NCBI RefSeq assembly: GCF_030269485.1
Contig: NZ_BSTL01000050.1
Span: 1-44,479, forward strand
DNA from: Actinoplanes sp. NBRC 103695
Lineage (GTDB): Bacteria > Actinomycetota > Actinomycetes > Mycobacteriales > Micromonosporaceae
DNA length: 44,479 nucleotides
Direction of reading: 5' to 3'
Shown: piece by piece, positions 16,861-25,438 of the stretch
Numbering within the stretch: position 1 is the stretch's first letter
How the letters are laid out: each line of letters begins with the position of its first letter
The notes under the pieces: model-generated
Databases searched by the model: none
What the model saw: only the letters and a program-made list of their open reading frames with translations
Told to the model about the DNA's origin: nothing
Position numbers and translations under genes: made by a program

Positions 16861-16901
16861 CCTCGCCGCCGCCTCGTGCCCACCTCGGAGTTGCCTCGGA
16901 G
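16861..16901. promoter_or_regulatory. Four 11-bp-phased CCTCG repeats between adaptor 2 and the lipoprotein
   Basis: CCTCG begins at 16861, 16872, 16883 and 16894, exactly 11 bp apart; the last two extend to CCTCGGAG, the same element found before adaptor 1. The array lies in the divergent control region, 23 bases before the adaptor ATG and ~95 before the lipoprotein start, so a bound OmpR-type regulator could act on both. Confidence 0.65.
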
Positions 16902-16994
16902 CTTTCCCAGGCGGCTCCCAGCGGCGTCCGACACTCCCGGGAGGTCGATGGTCTTCGCTGTTCGGCGACCCTCTACCCACCGAAGGAGACGATC

Positions 16995-17522
16995 GTGGCG
17001 CTGCACCGAACCGGACTGGTCCTGGCTTCGCTGGCCCTGCTGTTCGGCGCGGCCGCGTGCGGAGGCGGCAGCGGCGACGACCCGGCACCCGCGAACGGCG
17101 GCGGCCCGGGTGGCGAGGGCATGAACGCGTACTTCGAATGCCTCCAGAAGAACGGTGTCACGGTCGCCATGCCGTCCGGCGGCGCCCGTGCGTCGAGGGG
17201 TCCGCGACCCTCCGGTGAGCCGCGTCCGTCCGGGCAGCCGCGGCAGGGCGGCGGGGGCTTCATGGGTGGCAAGCCCGAGGGCGTGGACGACGCGACCTGG
17301 GAGAAGGCGCAGGCGGCGTGCGCGTCGGTGCGGCCCAGCTTCGGCCCGGGCGGCGGCAACGGGCGCGGCGACGGCGGTGGGATGTCCCCGGCCTACCGCA
17401 ACTGCCTCCAGGAGAACGGCGTCACCATGGGGCAGGGCTCGCCGGCGCCGGACGACGGCGCGCTGCGGAAGGCCCGCGAGGCGTGCAAGGCGCTCGCCCC
17501 GGCCCCGCGGCCCTCCTCCTAG
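16995..17522 (+). CDS. Lipoprotein with duplicated Cys motif
   Basis: A 175-residue exported lipoprotein. The leader LVLASLALLFGAAACGGG ends in a lipobox-like AAAC, after which the Cys would be lipidated. The mature part holds two related units: YFECLQKNGVTV near residue 46 and YRNCLQENGVTM near 134, each followed ~30-50 residues later by another Cys (AACASV, EACKAL), joined by Gly/Pro/Arg-rich low-complexity sequence. This looks like an internal duplication, perhaps with two disulphides. GTG 16995 follows a strong GAAGGAGAC. It is divergent from adaptor 2 and shares its control region, so it is probably an accessory of the exporter. The 3' end overlaps the convergent tetR gene by 4 bases. 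Confidence 0.82.
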   Translation: MALHRTGLVLASLALLFGAAACGGGSGDDPAPANGGGPGGEGMNAYFECLQKNGVTVAMPSGGARASRGPRPSGEPRPSGQPRQGGGGFMGGKPEGVDDATWEKAQAACASVRPSFGPGGGNGRGDGGGMSPAYRNCLQENGVTMGQGSPAPDDGALRKAREACKALAPAPRPSS

Positions 17523-18205
17523 GCGTCCGCGTCCGCCGACCGGCGGCGCTCCAGGCCGTCGAGCAGGATGTCGAGGGCGAAGGCGAACTCCTCGTCGTCG
17601 TCGCAGCCGCCCAGCGGGCCGTCGTGGGAGACCACGGCGGCCAGCTCGGCGATGTGCGGCATGGTGGCCGCCCACTGTTCCGCCTGCGCCGGCGAGGGCG
17701 GGGCGGCGGACGGCGAGTCGTCGAAGAGGTCCTGGCTGAACCCCAGGATGCGGCTGCCGAGCAGGTGGATGGCGTGGTGGCCGAGCCCGACCGAGCAGCC
17801 GCCGCCGCGCATGATGCCCAGCACCCGCTCGATGTGCAGCAGGACCGCCGGTGACGGGTCGGCGCGCTGCTCCAGGACGCGGGCCACCCACGGGTGCCGG
17901 GTGACGGTCGCCCGCGCCACCATGATCAGCTCGCGCAGCTCGCCGGCCCACGGCGCGCCGGTCGGCGGGGGCGGGTCGATCTCCGCCACCACGGCGTCGG
18001 CCATGGCGCCGAGCAGGGCGTTCTTGTCCGGCAGGTGGTAGTAGATCGACATCGCGTCGACGCCCAGCCCCTGGGCCAGCCGGCGCATGCTCAGAGCGTC
18101 CAGTCCCTCCCGGTCGGCCAGCTCGACGGCCGCCGTGACGATGCTCTCCCGGCTCAGCCGGGCGGTGGCGCGGGCGGGGGAGCCGGCGGTTGAACGTCGT
18201 GGCAC
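17519..18205 (-). CDS. TetR-family regulator
   Basis: A 228-residue regulator. The DNA-binding domain is at residues ~17-62 (RESIVTAAVELADREGLDALSMRRLA then LGVDAMSIYYHLPDKNALL); the rest resembles the TetR_C ligand domain of tetracycline-repressor-like proteins. GTG 18205 lies seven bases after TAAGCT on the minus strand, so the gene is probably leaderless. It is divergent from the reductase-family gene, and a 24-bp palindrome lies between them at 18251-18274, the likely operator for both. Confidence 0.9.
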   Translation of the reverse strand: MPRRSTAGSPARATARLSRESIVTAAVELADREGLDALSMRRLAQGLGVDAMSIYYHLPDKNALLGAMADAVVAEIDPPPPTGAPWAGELRELIMVARATVTRHPWVARVLEQRADPSPAVLLHIERVLGIMRGGGCSVGLGHHAIHLLGSRILGFSQDLFDDSPSAAPPSPAQAEQWAATMPHIAELAAVVSHDGPLGGCDDDEEFAFALDILLDGLERRRSADADA

Positions 18206-18250
18206 GAACCGAAGCTTACTTCTTCCCCCGGGTGGCGCACGGGCGCTACT

Positions 18251-18274
18251 CTACGGCGTAGACCTACACCGTAG
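18251..18274. promoter_or_regulatory. Imperfect 24-bp palindrome, TetR operator candidate
   Basis: CTACGGCGTAG followed by AC and CTACACCGTAG: the two 11-base arms match as an inverted repeat except one position. It lies between the divergent tetR (start 18205) and reductase-family (start 18291) genes and overlaps the only region where the reductase promoter can be. Confidence 0.75.
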
Positions 18275-18290
18275 GGCAAGGGGAGGCGTC

Positions 18291-18740
18291 ATGGTCAAGT
18301 CACTTCCGCCGCGATGGTTCGTCCGGTCGGCCTGGGTCGCGCACAAGGCGCTCCTCGGGATCACCAGGGATCGGGTGGGCCTGTCCAAGCCGGGCGACGG
18401 CAGGTTCGGCATGCTCCGGCTGCACACCGTGGGCCGGCAGTCCGGGAGGCCGCGGGCGGTCGTGCTCGGCTACATCGAGGACGGCGACAACCTGGTCACG
18501 CTGGCGATGAACGGCTGGGCGCCGCCCGAGCCCGGCTGGTGGCTCAACCTCCGGGCCCGCCCGGAGGCCGAAGTGGACATGGCCGGCGGCAGACGCGCGG
18601 TCGTCGCCCGCGAGGCCACCGGCGCGGAACGCGAGCGGCTCTGGGCGACGCTGCGCGGCGTTTCCGGGTACGGCGAACTGGACGCACTCGCCGCGAAACG
18701 CGGCCGCGAGACCGCCGTGGTGATCCTCGGCCCACGGTGA
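18291..18740 (+). CDS. DDN-like nitroreductase/quinone reductase family protein
   Basis: A 149-residue protein of the F420H2-dependent quinone reductase (DDN) group, small beta-barrel enzymes known from actinobacteria. Marks are RLHTVGRQSGRPRAVVLGYIEDGDNLVTLAMNG (cofactor-phosphate region, shown here by its ends only), then WWLNLRARPEAEVDM, and the C-terminal GYGELDALAAKRGRE. ATG 18291 has AAGGGGAGG before it. Divergent from and probably repressed by the TetR protein. F420 use is known for the family and not proven by this sequence. Confidence 0.85.
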   Translation: MVKSLPPRWFVRSAWVAHKALLGITRDRVGLSKPGDGRFGMLRLHTVGRQSGRPRAVVLGYIEDGDNLVTLAMNGWAPPEPGWWLNLRARPEAEVDMAGGRRAVVAREATGAERERLWATLRGVSGYGELDALAAKRGRETAVVILGPR

Positions 18741-18964
18741 CGACGGCTGCTCCGCCCGGGGCCCCGTCTCGCCGGGAACCGACGTCATCCCCCCGTACTT
18801 GCGCGTGCCGCGCCGATGACGTCGGCCCCGGCGGCCGGGCGGAGCAGCCACCGTCCCGTATCCACTTTCGCCGGAAATCCTGGGATGAGCCAGGAAACCG
18901 ACCGGCAGTTGACCGGCAGTTACGCTGACACCTCACGGGGGAGCGCAACGGCGGAGGTGGATGG

Positions 18965-21208
18965 GTGTTCGGCCGTTCGGTGGCGGCACACCGGCGAAAG
19001 GCAGGCCTGACCCAGGACGAGCTCGCCGCGCGCACCGGCGTCAGCGTGCGCGGCATCCGCGATCTCGAGGCCGGCCGGGTGGCGAGGCCCCGGGCCAGCA
19101 CGGTGCGCCTGCTCGCCGACGCGTTCCGGCTGGCCGGCGGCGAGCGCGAGCGTTTCCTGCGGGACGCCGACCCGGCCCCCGCCCCGGCCGCCGCCCCGCA
19201 GCGTGGCCCGCGTCAGCTTCCGCTGGACATCGCCGACTTCTCCGGCCGCCACGGCGAACTGTCCCGTTTGGACGAGGTGGTCGGTTCCTCCGGCGGCCGG
19301 CCCGCCACCGTGGTGCTGTCCGCGGTGGCCGGGATGGCCGGCGTCGGCAAGACCGCGCTGGCGTTGCACTGGGCGCACCGGGTCCGCGGCGACTACCCGG
19401 ACGGCCAGCTCTACGTGAACCTGCGCGGCTTCGACGCCGCCGAGTCGGTGGCCGACGCGTCCGACGTGCTGCGCGCGTTCCTCCAGGCGCTGGAGGTGCC
19501 GCCCGGCCGGATCCCGTCCGGCCTCGACGAACGCGCCGCCCTCTACCGCACGGTGCTCGGCGACAAGCGGGTGCTCGTGGTGCTCGACAACGCCCGCGAC
19601 GAGGAGCAGGTGCGCCCCCTGCTGCCCGCCGCCGGTGGCTGCGCGGTCGTGGTGACCAGCCGGGACCGGATGGCCGGGCTGGTCGCCGCGCAGGGCGCCC
19701 GGCCGGTGCTGCTGGACGTGCTGTCCGAGCAGGAAGCCTGGGCGCTGCTCACCGCCCGGGCCGGCGCCGACCGGGTGACCGCCGAGCCGGACGCCGCCGC
19801 GGAGATCATCGCGTGCACCGCCCGGCTGCCGCTGGCCCTGACCATCGCCGCCGCCCGGATCGCCACCCACCCCGGCTTCCCGCTGTCCACCTTCGCCGCC
19901 GAGCTGCGGGCGCCCGGCCGTCGGCTGGACGCGCTGGCCGACGGCGACGTGCGGCGGGTCTTCAGCTGGTCCTATGTGGCCTGTTCGAAGGAGGCGCGGC
20001 GGCTGTTCCGGCTGCTCGGGCTGCATCCCGGGCCGGACCTGACGGCGGGTGCCGCGGCCGCCCTGGCCGGGTCGCCGGAGGCCGAGGTGGCGCCGCTGCT
20101 CGCCGAGCTGACCCGGTTGCACCTGCTCGCCCAGCACCGGCCCGGCCGCTTCGCCTTTCATGACCTGCTCCGGGCGTACGCGAGCGAACTGGCGCGCAGC
20201 GCCGAGGACGACGAGGAGCTCACCGCCGCCAGGCTGCGCATGTACGACCACTACCTGCGGAGCGCGTGCGCGGCCGGGGAGGCGCTGCAACCGCAGTGGC
20301 TCAAGGTTCCGATGCCCGCCGGGGCCCCGGCCTTGCCGATGACCCAGGTCGAGGCGACGGCCTGGTTCACCGCCGAGGACCGGGTGCTCCCCGGCATCCT
20401 GCGCTCGGCCGCCGGCACCGGGGCCGACGCCTACCCGTGGCGGCTCGCCGCGTGCCTCGTCTGCTTCTACGCACCCGGCGCACGCTGGTCGGAGAGCGCG
20501 CCCCTGCAACGGCTGGCGCTGACCACCGCCGTCCGCTCCGGCGACGTCCTCGGCGAGGCCACCGCCCGCCGCCTGCTGGCCCGGGCCGACTCCCGCACCG
20601 GACGGCTCGCCGACGCCGACGCCGGGATGCGCGCGGCCCGCGACCTCTACGCCGGGCTGGGCGACGTCCTCGGCGAGGCCCAGGCGGAGCACAACCTGAG
20701 CGAGATCGCCCTGCAGTCGGAGCGGGCGCCGGACGCCATCGGCCACGCGCGGCGGGCGGTCGAGCTCTACCGGCGGGGCGGCTACCAGGCGGGCCTGGCG
20801 CGGGCGCTGAACGCGGTCGGCTGGGTCGCGGCCAACATGGGCGACTACGACGAGACCATCGTCAACTGCCGCGAGGCGCTGGACATCCAGCAGTCGAGCG
20901 GCGACCTGAACGGCCAGGCCGCGACCACGGACAGCCTGGCGGTGGCGTACGAGGCCCGCGGCGACGTGCGGCTCGCCGCCACCATGTACGAGCGGTCCGC
21001 CGCCCTGTTCCACCGCAGCGGCGACCGCTTCCACGAGGCCGAGGTGCTCAACCACGCCGGCTCCGCCCACCACGAGCTCGGCGACGCGGACGCGGCCGGC
21101 CGGTGCTGGCAGGAGGCGCTGGAGATCTACCGGGAGATCGGCTCGCACGCCGCGGAGGAGGTCGAACGCAACCTCAGCAGGCTTCGCGCCGGCCGCTCCA
21201 GCCGCTAA
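18965..21208 (+). CDS. XRE-NB-ARC-TPR regulator (STAND-type)
   Basis: A 747-residue signalling ATPase. Residues 1-66 are an XRE-type helix-turn-helix (RKAGLTQDELAARTGVSVRG), ~115-360 an NB-ARC domain with Walker A GMAGVGKT at 123-130, Walker B VLVVLDNARD and the GLPLAL-equivalent ARLPLALTI, then a winged-helix region, and ~500-740 a run of TPR-like repeats (e.g. LGEAQAEHNLSEIALQ, MGDYDETIVNCREAL). This is the layout of AfsR-related actinobacterial regulators with an XRE head instead of the SARP domain. GTG 18965 follows GGAGG. It ends 10 bases before the HerA-like gene. The ~220 bases upstream show no gene. Ligand and target unknown. Confidence 0.92.
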   Translation: MFGRSVAAHRRKAGLTQDELAARTGVSVRGIRDLEAGRVARPRASTVRLLADAFRLAGGERERFLRDADPAPAPAAAPQRGPRQLPLDIADFSGRHGELSRLDEVVGSSGGRPATVVLSAVAGMAGVGKTALALHWAHRVRGDYPDGQLYVNLRGFDAAESVADASDVLRAFLQALEVPPGRIPSGLDERAALYRTVLGDKRVLVVLDNARDEEQVRPLLPAAGGCAVVVTSRDRMAGLVAAQGARPVLLDVLSEQEAWALLTARAGADRVTAEPDAAAEIIACTARLPLALTIAAARIATHPGFPLSTFAAELRAPGRRLDALADGDVRRVFSWSYVACSKEARRLFRLLGLHPGPDLTAGAAAALAGSPEAEVAPLLAELTRLHLLAQHRPGRFAFHDLLRAYASELARSAEDDEELTAARLRMYDHYLRSACAAGEALQPQWLKVPMPAGAPALPMTQVEATAWFTAEDRVLPGILRSAAGTGADAYPWRLAACLVCFYAPGARWSESAPLQRLALTTAVRSGDVLGEATARRLLARADSRTGRLADADAGMRAARDLYAGLGDVLGEAQAEHNLSEIALQSERAPDAIGHARRAVELYRRGGYQAGLARALNAVGWVAANMGDYDETIVNCREALDIQQSSGDLNGQAATTDSLAVAYEARGDVRLAATMYERSAALFHRSGDRFHEAEVLNHAGSAHHELGDADAAGRCWQEALEIYREIGSHAAEEVERNLSRLRAGRSSR

Positions 21209-21218
21209 GTTGCAGGTC

Positions 21219-22775
21219 ATGGCGGACATCGACATCCCGGCCGAGGTACGTGCCGGCTACGCGTTCACCGGCCCGGCCCTGGAACTCGGCGCGCTGGTCA
21301 TCGACGGCGGCGCGTGCGACCCGACGGCCAAGGTGCGCATCCCGCTCGCCATGGTCAACCGGCACGGGCTGGTGGCCGGGGCGACCGGCACCGGCAAGAC
21401 CAAGACGCTGCAGGGCATGGCCGAGCAGCTGTCCGCGGCCGGAGTCCCGGTGTTCCTCGCCGACATCAAGGGCGATCTCTCCGGGATGGCCGCGCCGGGT
21501 GCGGCCGGCGACAAGGTCACTTCCCGGGCCGAGGACATCGGGTACGACTGGAGCCCGGCCGCGTACCCGGTGGAGTTCTTCGCCCTGGGCGGGCACGGCA
21601 CCGGGGTGCCGGTCCGCGCGACCGTCACGTCCTTCGGCCCGCTGCTGCTCAGCCGCATCCTGGGCCTCAACGACGTGCAGGAGTCCAGCCTCGGGCTGGT
21701 CTTCCACTACGCCGACCGGCACGCGCTGCCGCTGCTCGACCTGGCCGACCTGCGCGCCGTCATCCAGCACCTGACCTCACCCGCCGGCGCCGCCGAACTG
21801 GCCGAGCTGGGCGGCCTGTCCAAGGCCACGGCCGGGGTGATCCTGCGCGAGCTGATCGCGTTCGCCGACGCGGGCGCCGAGGACTTCTTCGGCGAGACCG
21901 AGTTCGACACCCGCGACTTCATGCGGGTGGCGCCGGACGGCCGCGGCGTGGTCAGCATCCTGGAGCTGCCCAGCCTGCAGAGCCGGCCGGAGCTGTTCGC
22001 CACGTTCCTGATGTGGTTCCTCGCCGACCTGTTCCAGGACCTGCCCGAGGTCGGCGACGTGGACAAGCCCAAGCTGGTGTTCTTCTTCGACGAGGCGCAC
22101 CTGCTCTTCCGGGACGCCTCCAAGGAGTTCCGCAACGCGATCACGCAGACGGTCCGGCTGATCCGCTCCAAGGGCGTCGGCATCTTCTTCGTCACCCAGA
22201 CCCCGAAGGACGTGCACGCCGACGTCCTCGCCCAGCTCGGCAACCGGGTGCAGCACGCGTTGCGGGCCTACACCCCCGAGGACGCCAAGGCGCTCAAGGC
22301 GACGGTCTCGACCTTCCCCCGATCCGGGTACGACCTGGAGGAGGTGCTGACCCGGCTCGGCACCGGCGAGGCGATCGTGACGGTGCTGTCCGAGCGGGGC
22401 GCGCCGACCCCCGTGGCGTGGACCCGGCTGCCTCCGCCGCGCTCGCTGATGGCCCAGGTGGAGCAGCCGGTGGCCGACGGCATCGTGGCCGCCTCGCCGC
22501 TGAACGCCCGCTACGCGCAACGGATCGACCGCGAGTCGGCGTACGAGATGCTCCTGAAGAAGGTCGCCGTGCCGCCACCCGCCGCACCACCCGCGCCCGC
22601 CCCCGCTCCCTCCCCGGAGAAGCCCGCTCCCTCCCCGAAGAAGAAGGACGACAAGAACTTCCTGGAGAAGGCGCTCGCCAACCCCACCGTCCGCAACGCC
22701 CTGAAGACCGCCGCGACCGCCGCCGGCCGGGAGATCGTCCGCTCGATCTTCGGGGCGGCCAAGCGCCGCCGCTAG
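21219..22775 (+). CDS. HerA-like ATPase (DUF853 family)
   Basis: A 518-residue FtsK/HerA-superfamily ATPase. Walker A is GATGTGKTKTLQG (about 52-64), followed by VFLADIKGDLSGMA, a strong DUF853 signature. Walker B is LVFFFDEAHLLF, then the arginine-containing IRSKGVGIFFVTQTPKDV. The C-terminal ~80 residues are a Pro/Ala/Lys-rich linker and a basic tail. These hexameric ATPases move on DNA, but the free-standing DUF853 type has no settled role. ATG 21219 is favoured over TTG 21210 because TAAGTT, seven bases upstream, fits a leaderless promoter overlapping the previous stop codon. No NurA-type nuclease is adjacent. Confidence 0.9.
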   Translation: MADIDIPAEVRAGYAFTGPALELGALVIDGGACDPTAKVRIPLAMVNRHGLVAGATGTGKTKTLQGMAEQLSAAGVPVFLADIKGDLSGMAAPGAAGDKVTSRAEDIGYDWSPAAYPVEFFALGGHGTGVPVRATVTSFGPLLLSRILGLNDVQESSLGLVFHYADRHALPLLDLADLRAVIQHLTSPAGAAELAELGGLSKATAGVILRELIAFADAGAEDFFGETEFDTRDFMRVAPDGRGVVSILELPSLQSRPELFATFLMWFLADLFQDLPEVGDVDKPKLVFFFDEAHLLFRDASKEFRNAITQTVRLIRSKGVGIFFVTQTPKDVHADVLAQLGNRVQHALRAYTPEDAKALKATVSTFPRSGYDLEEVLTRLGTGEAIVTVLSERGAPTPVAWTRLPPPRSLMAQVEQPVADGIVAASPLNARYAQRIDRESAYEMLLKKVAVPPPAAPPAPAPAPSPEKPAPSPKKKDDKNFLEKALANPTVRNALKTAATAAGREIVRSIFGAAKRRR

Positions 22776-23247
22776 CCGGTCTCGGCCAGGCGGTGGGCCA
22801 GCCAGGCGATCGCCTGCGGGTAGCGGTAGTCGATGGCGCCATGGCCGGCCGGGAACAGCTCGAAGTGCACCCGGCCGGCCTCGACGCCGATGCGCTCGAG
22901 GCCGTCGCGGAAGGCGGTCGCGCCCAGGTCCAGGTACCACTCGTCGCGGGTGCCGGCGTCGATCCAGATCGCCCGCTGGGAGCGCAGCGCGTCGGCGTAG
23001 CGGTCGATCATCCGGACCGGATCCCAGGCCAGCCAGCGTTCCCACAGCTCGGGGATGAGCTCGCCGGACCGGACGTCGAAGGGCAGCCGCGGGGTGCCGT
23101 CCGGATCCGCCGAGTAGGCGGCCGAGCAGCCGAGGGACAGCAGCAGCGGGATGTCGTGCTCCTTGGACAGCGCGGGCCGGTCGTGGAAGTCGGCCCACCA
23201 CTTCTGGATGTCGTGGTCGTACTCCCGCAGCGCGCGCACGGCCTTAC
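22772..23247 (-). pseudogene. 5'-truncated alpha/beta-hydrolase (esterase) gene
   Basis: The frame from about residue KAVRALREYDHDIQKWW to the end (FELFPAGHGAIDYRYPQAI, then AWLAHRLAETG) matches the C-terminal half of a putative esterase family. It includes the late acid residue region RDEWYLDLG and the catalytic-His region AGHG. The N-terminal half, with the nucleophile GxSxG, is missing: the frame reaches directly into the end of corA, whose stop codon is at 23248-23250. No good start exists. Loss of the 5' half by deletion next to corA is the likely history. Its stop overlaps the HerA-like gene stop by 4 bases. Confidence 0.7.
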
Positions 23248-24252
23248 TCAGAGCCAGTTCTTGCGCTTGAAGGTCCAGATCAGCGTGCCCGCCGCGCCCA
23301 GCATGAGGACCGCGCTCACCACCACGCCCACCCAGGTGCCCGACGACGGGTACGGAACGTTCTGGCCGAAATATCCCGTCACGGCCGTCGGCACCGCGAT
23401 GATCGCGGCCCACGCGGCCAGCTTCTTGGTGATGTCGTTGAGGGCGTTGCTCTGCTCGTTGAGGTCGGCGTCGAGGAGGCCGTTGATGCGGTCGCGGGCC
23501 ATCTCGGTGGTCTCGGCGGCGTGCTTGGCGTGGTCCTCGACGTCGCGGAGATAGGGCTTCAGCTGGTCGGAGAGATGCAGGTGGGAGCCGATGTCGAGGA
23601 GCTCGGTGACGATGGCGGGCATCGGGCCGACGCCGCGCTGGAGCGTCGCCAGGGTGTGCCTGAGCGCGAAACCCTTCGCCCGTACGGCCCGGGGAGCCCC
23701 GCCCTCCTCGAGCAGGGTGTCCTCGACGCCGTCCATCGCCCGGTCGAGCTTCTGGGCGGCGGCCAGCTGGGCGTCCATCACGACGTCCAGCAGGCCGTAC
23801 ACCAGGAAGGCGACCCCGTTCTCGGCGCCCAGCGACTCGCTGTCGAGGTCCCAGCGGGCGGTCAGCGCGGCCAGGTCGCCCTGCTGCTTGTGCACCGTGA
23901 TCAGGGCCCGTTCCAGGACGAACGCGCTGATCTCGGTCTTGTGCAGCGCGGGCGGCGAGGTGTCCACCCGTACGTGATAGAGGTTGAGGAAGAGATGCCC
24001 GGGGTAGCGGTCCAGCTTGGGGCGCTCGTGGTCCTGGACGGCGTCCTCGATTGCCAGCGGGTGCAGGCCGAAGATCTCCTGCGCCGCCGCCAGGCCGGCC
24101 TCGTCCGGGTCGAGCAGGTCAAGCCAGAGCACGGCGTCGGGGTGCTCGCGGAGCAGGGCAGGGATGCGCTCCGGGGCGAAACCCTCCTCGATCACCTTGC
24201 CGGCCTGGAAGAGCCGGGTGGTGGCGGGCGCGCCGGAAGTCGTTGTGGTCAC
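23248..24252 (-). CDS. corA: CorA-family divalent-cation channel
   Basis: A 334-residue CorA-type Mg2+/divalent-cation transporter: a cytoplasmic funnel (~1-270), a long stalk helix (MARDRINGLLDADLNEQSNALNDI), and two C-terminal membrane helices. The family's GMN filter motif reads GQN (TGYFGQNVPYP), a variant that could change selectivity. It ends with the basic tail KRKNWL. GTG 24252 lies six bases after TAAGAC on the minus strand, consistent with a leaderless start. Divergent from the aldo/keto reductase gene, 81 bases apart. Confidence 0.92.
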   Translation of the reverse strand: MTTTTSGAPATTRLFQAGKVIEEGFAPERIPALLREHPDAVLWLDLLDPDEAGLAAAQEIFGLHPLAIEDAVQDHERPKLDRYPGHLFLNLYHVRVDTSPPALHKTEISAFVLERALITVHKQQGDLAALTARWDLDSESLGAENGVAFLVYGLLDVVMDAQLAAAQKLDRAMDGVEDTLLEEGGAPRAVRAKGFALRHTLATLQRGVGPMPAIVTELLDIGSHLHLSDQLKPYLRDVEDHAKHAAETTEMARDRINGLLDADLNEQSNALNDITKKLAAWAAIIAVPTAVTGYFGQNVPYPSSGTWVGVVVSAVLMLGAAGTLIWTFKRKNWL

Positions 24253-24333
24253 ACGTCTGTCTTACCCGGTTCGGTGGACAGCGGCTCGCGAGAGGGTAAG
24301 GCTTCCTACGAGACGACGAAGGGTGAGTGCGTA

Positions 24334-25392
24334 ATGCAGTATCGGCAACTGGGGCGGTCCGGTCTCCGGGTCTCGACGTTCACGCTCGGCACGATGGGCT
24401 TCGGCGGCACCGGCTGGGCCACACCCGTCGGGCAGATCGACGTGAGCGGGGCCCGCGAGCAGATCGCGGTCGCCAAGGACTTCGGCGTGAACATCATCGA
24501 CACCGCCGACGTCTACTCCGCCGGCCTGTCCGAGGAGATCCTCGGCGAGGCGCTCGGCGACAAGCGCGACGACTGGCTGGTCGCCACCAAGGTGCGGATG
24601 CCGATGGGGGAGGGCCCGAACGACGCCGGCCTGTCGCGCCACCACGTCATCCGGGCCGCCGAGGCCAGCCTGCGCCGGCTCAAGACCGACTACATCGACC
24701 TCTACCAGGTGCACGAGTGGGACGGCCACACTCCCGTCGAGGAGACGCTGACCGCGCTGAACGACCTGGTCCGCAGCGGCAAGGTCCGCTACATCGGCTG
24801 CTCCAACTACGCCGCGTGGCAGCTGATGAAGGCCCTGGCGATCAGCGACGCCCGCCACCTGGAGCGGTTCGTCAGCCAGCAGATGTTCTACAGCCTGCAG
24901 AATCGCGACATCGAGGCCGAGCACATCCCGCTCACCGTCGACCAGGGCCTCGGCGTGCTGGTCTGGAGCCCGCTGGCCGGCGGCCTGCTCTCCGGCAAGT
25001 ACCGCCGCGGCGTCGACGCCCCCGCCGGCAGCCGCCACCTGACGGAGTGGGACGAGCCGCCGGTCAACGACGAGGACAAGCTCTACGACACGATCGAGAC
25101 GGCCGTCCAGATCGGCGAGGCCCACGGCGTGTCCGCGGCGCAGGTCTCCCTGGCCTGGCTGCTCACCAAGCCCGGCATCACGTCCCTGATCGTCGGCGCC
25201 CGCACCCCCGACCAGCTCCGCGACAGCCTGTCGGCGTCCGACCTCGAACTGACGGCGGACGAGGTCGCGGCCCTCGACGACGTGAGCGGTTCGCCGCTGC
25301 GCTACCCGTTCTGGCACCAGCGCAACACCAGCACGGACCGGCTCAGCCCCGCCGACCTCACCCAGATCGCGCCCCACCTGCCGAAGGAGTGA
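24334..25392 (+). CDS. Aldo/keto reductase
   Basis: A 352-residue NADP-dependent reductase of the AKR superfamily. The TIM-barrel marks are YRQLGRSGLRVSTFTLGTM at the start, the catalytic NIIDTADVYSAG (Asp and Tyr), the catalytic Lys in LVATKVRM, and His in YQVHEWDG; the C-terminal VGARTPDQLRDS is the NADP-phosphate binding loop. The length and C-terminal region resemble YajO/YhdN-type and Kv-beta-like AKRs. ATG 24334 has GAAGGGTGAG upstream. A 15-bp stem terminator follows at 25397-25438. Substrate unknown. Confidence 0.93.
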   Translation: MQYRQLGRSGLRVSTFTLGTMGFGGTGWATPVGQIDVSGAREQIAVAKDFGVNIIDTADVYSAGLSEEILGEALGDKRDDWLVATKVRMPMGEGPNDAGLSRHHVIRAAEASLRRLKTDYIDLYQVHEWDGHTPVEETLTALNDLVRSGKVRYIGCSNYAAWQLMKALAISDARHLERFVSQQMFYSLQNRDIEAEHIPLTVDQGLGVLVWSPLAGGLLSGKYRRGVDAPAGSRHLTEWDEPPVNDEDKLYDTIETAVQIGEAHGVSAAQVSLAWLLTKPGITSLIVGARTPDQLRDSLSASDLELTADEVAALDDVSGSPLRYPFWHQRNTSTDRLSPADLTQIAPHLPKE

Positions 25393-25396
25393 CCGC

Positions 25397-25438
25397 CCGC
25401 GCCTCGGCGGCCGTTCCTTCCCAGCCGCCGAGGCGCGG
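25397..25438 (+). terminator. Terminator hairpin after the aldo/keto reductase
   Basis: A 15-bp GC-rich stem: GCGCCTCGGCGGC at 25399-25411 pairs with GCCGCCGAGGCGC at 25424-25436, extended by two C-G pairs, with a 12-base loop. No U-tract. Confidence 0.75.

Noticed and set aside
21219..22775. HerA-based defence pair (HerA plus DUF4297/SIR2/NurA)
   Set aside because: No nuclease or SIR2 gene is adjacent; the DUF4297-like gene lies ~16 kb away with its own helicase, and this is the free-standing DUF853 type.
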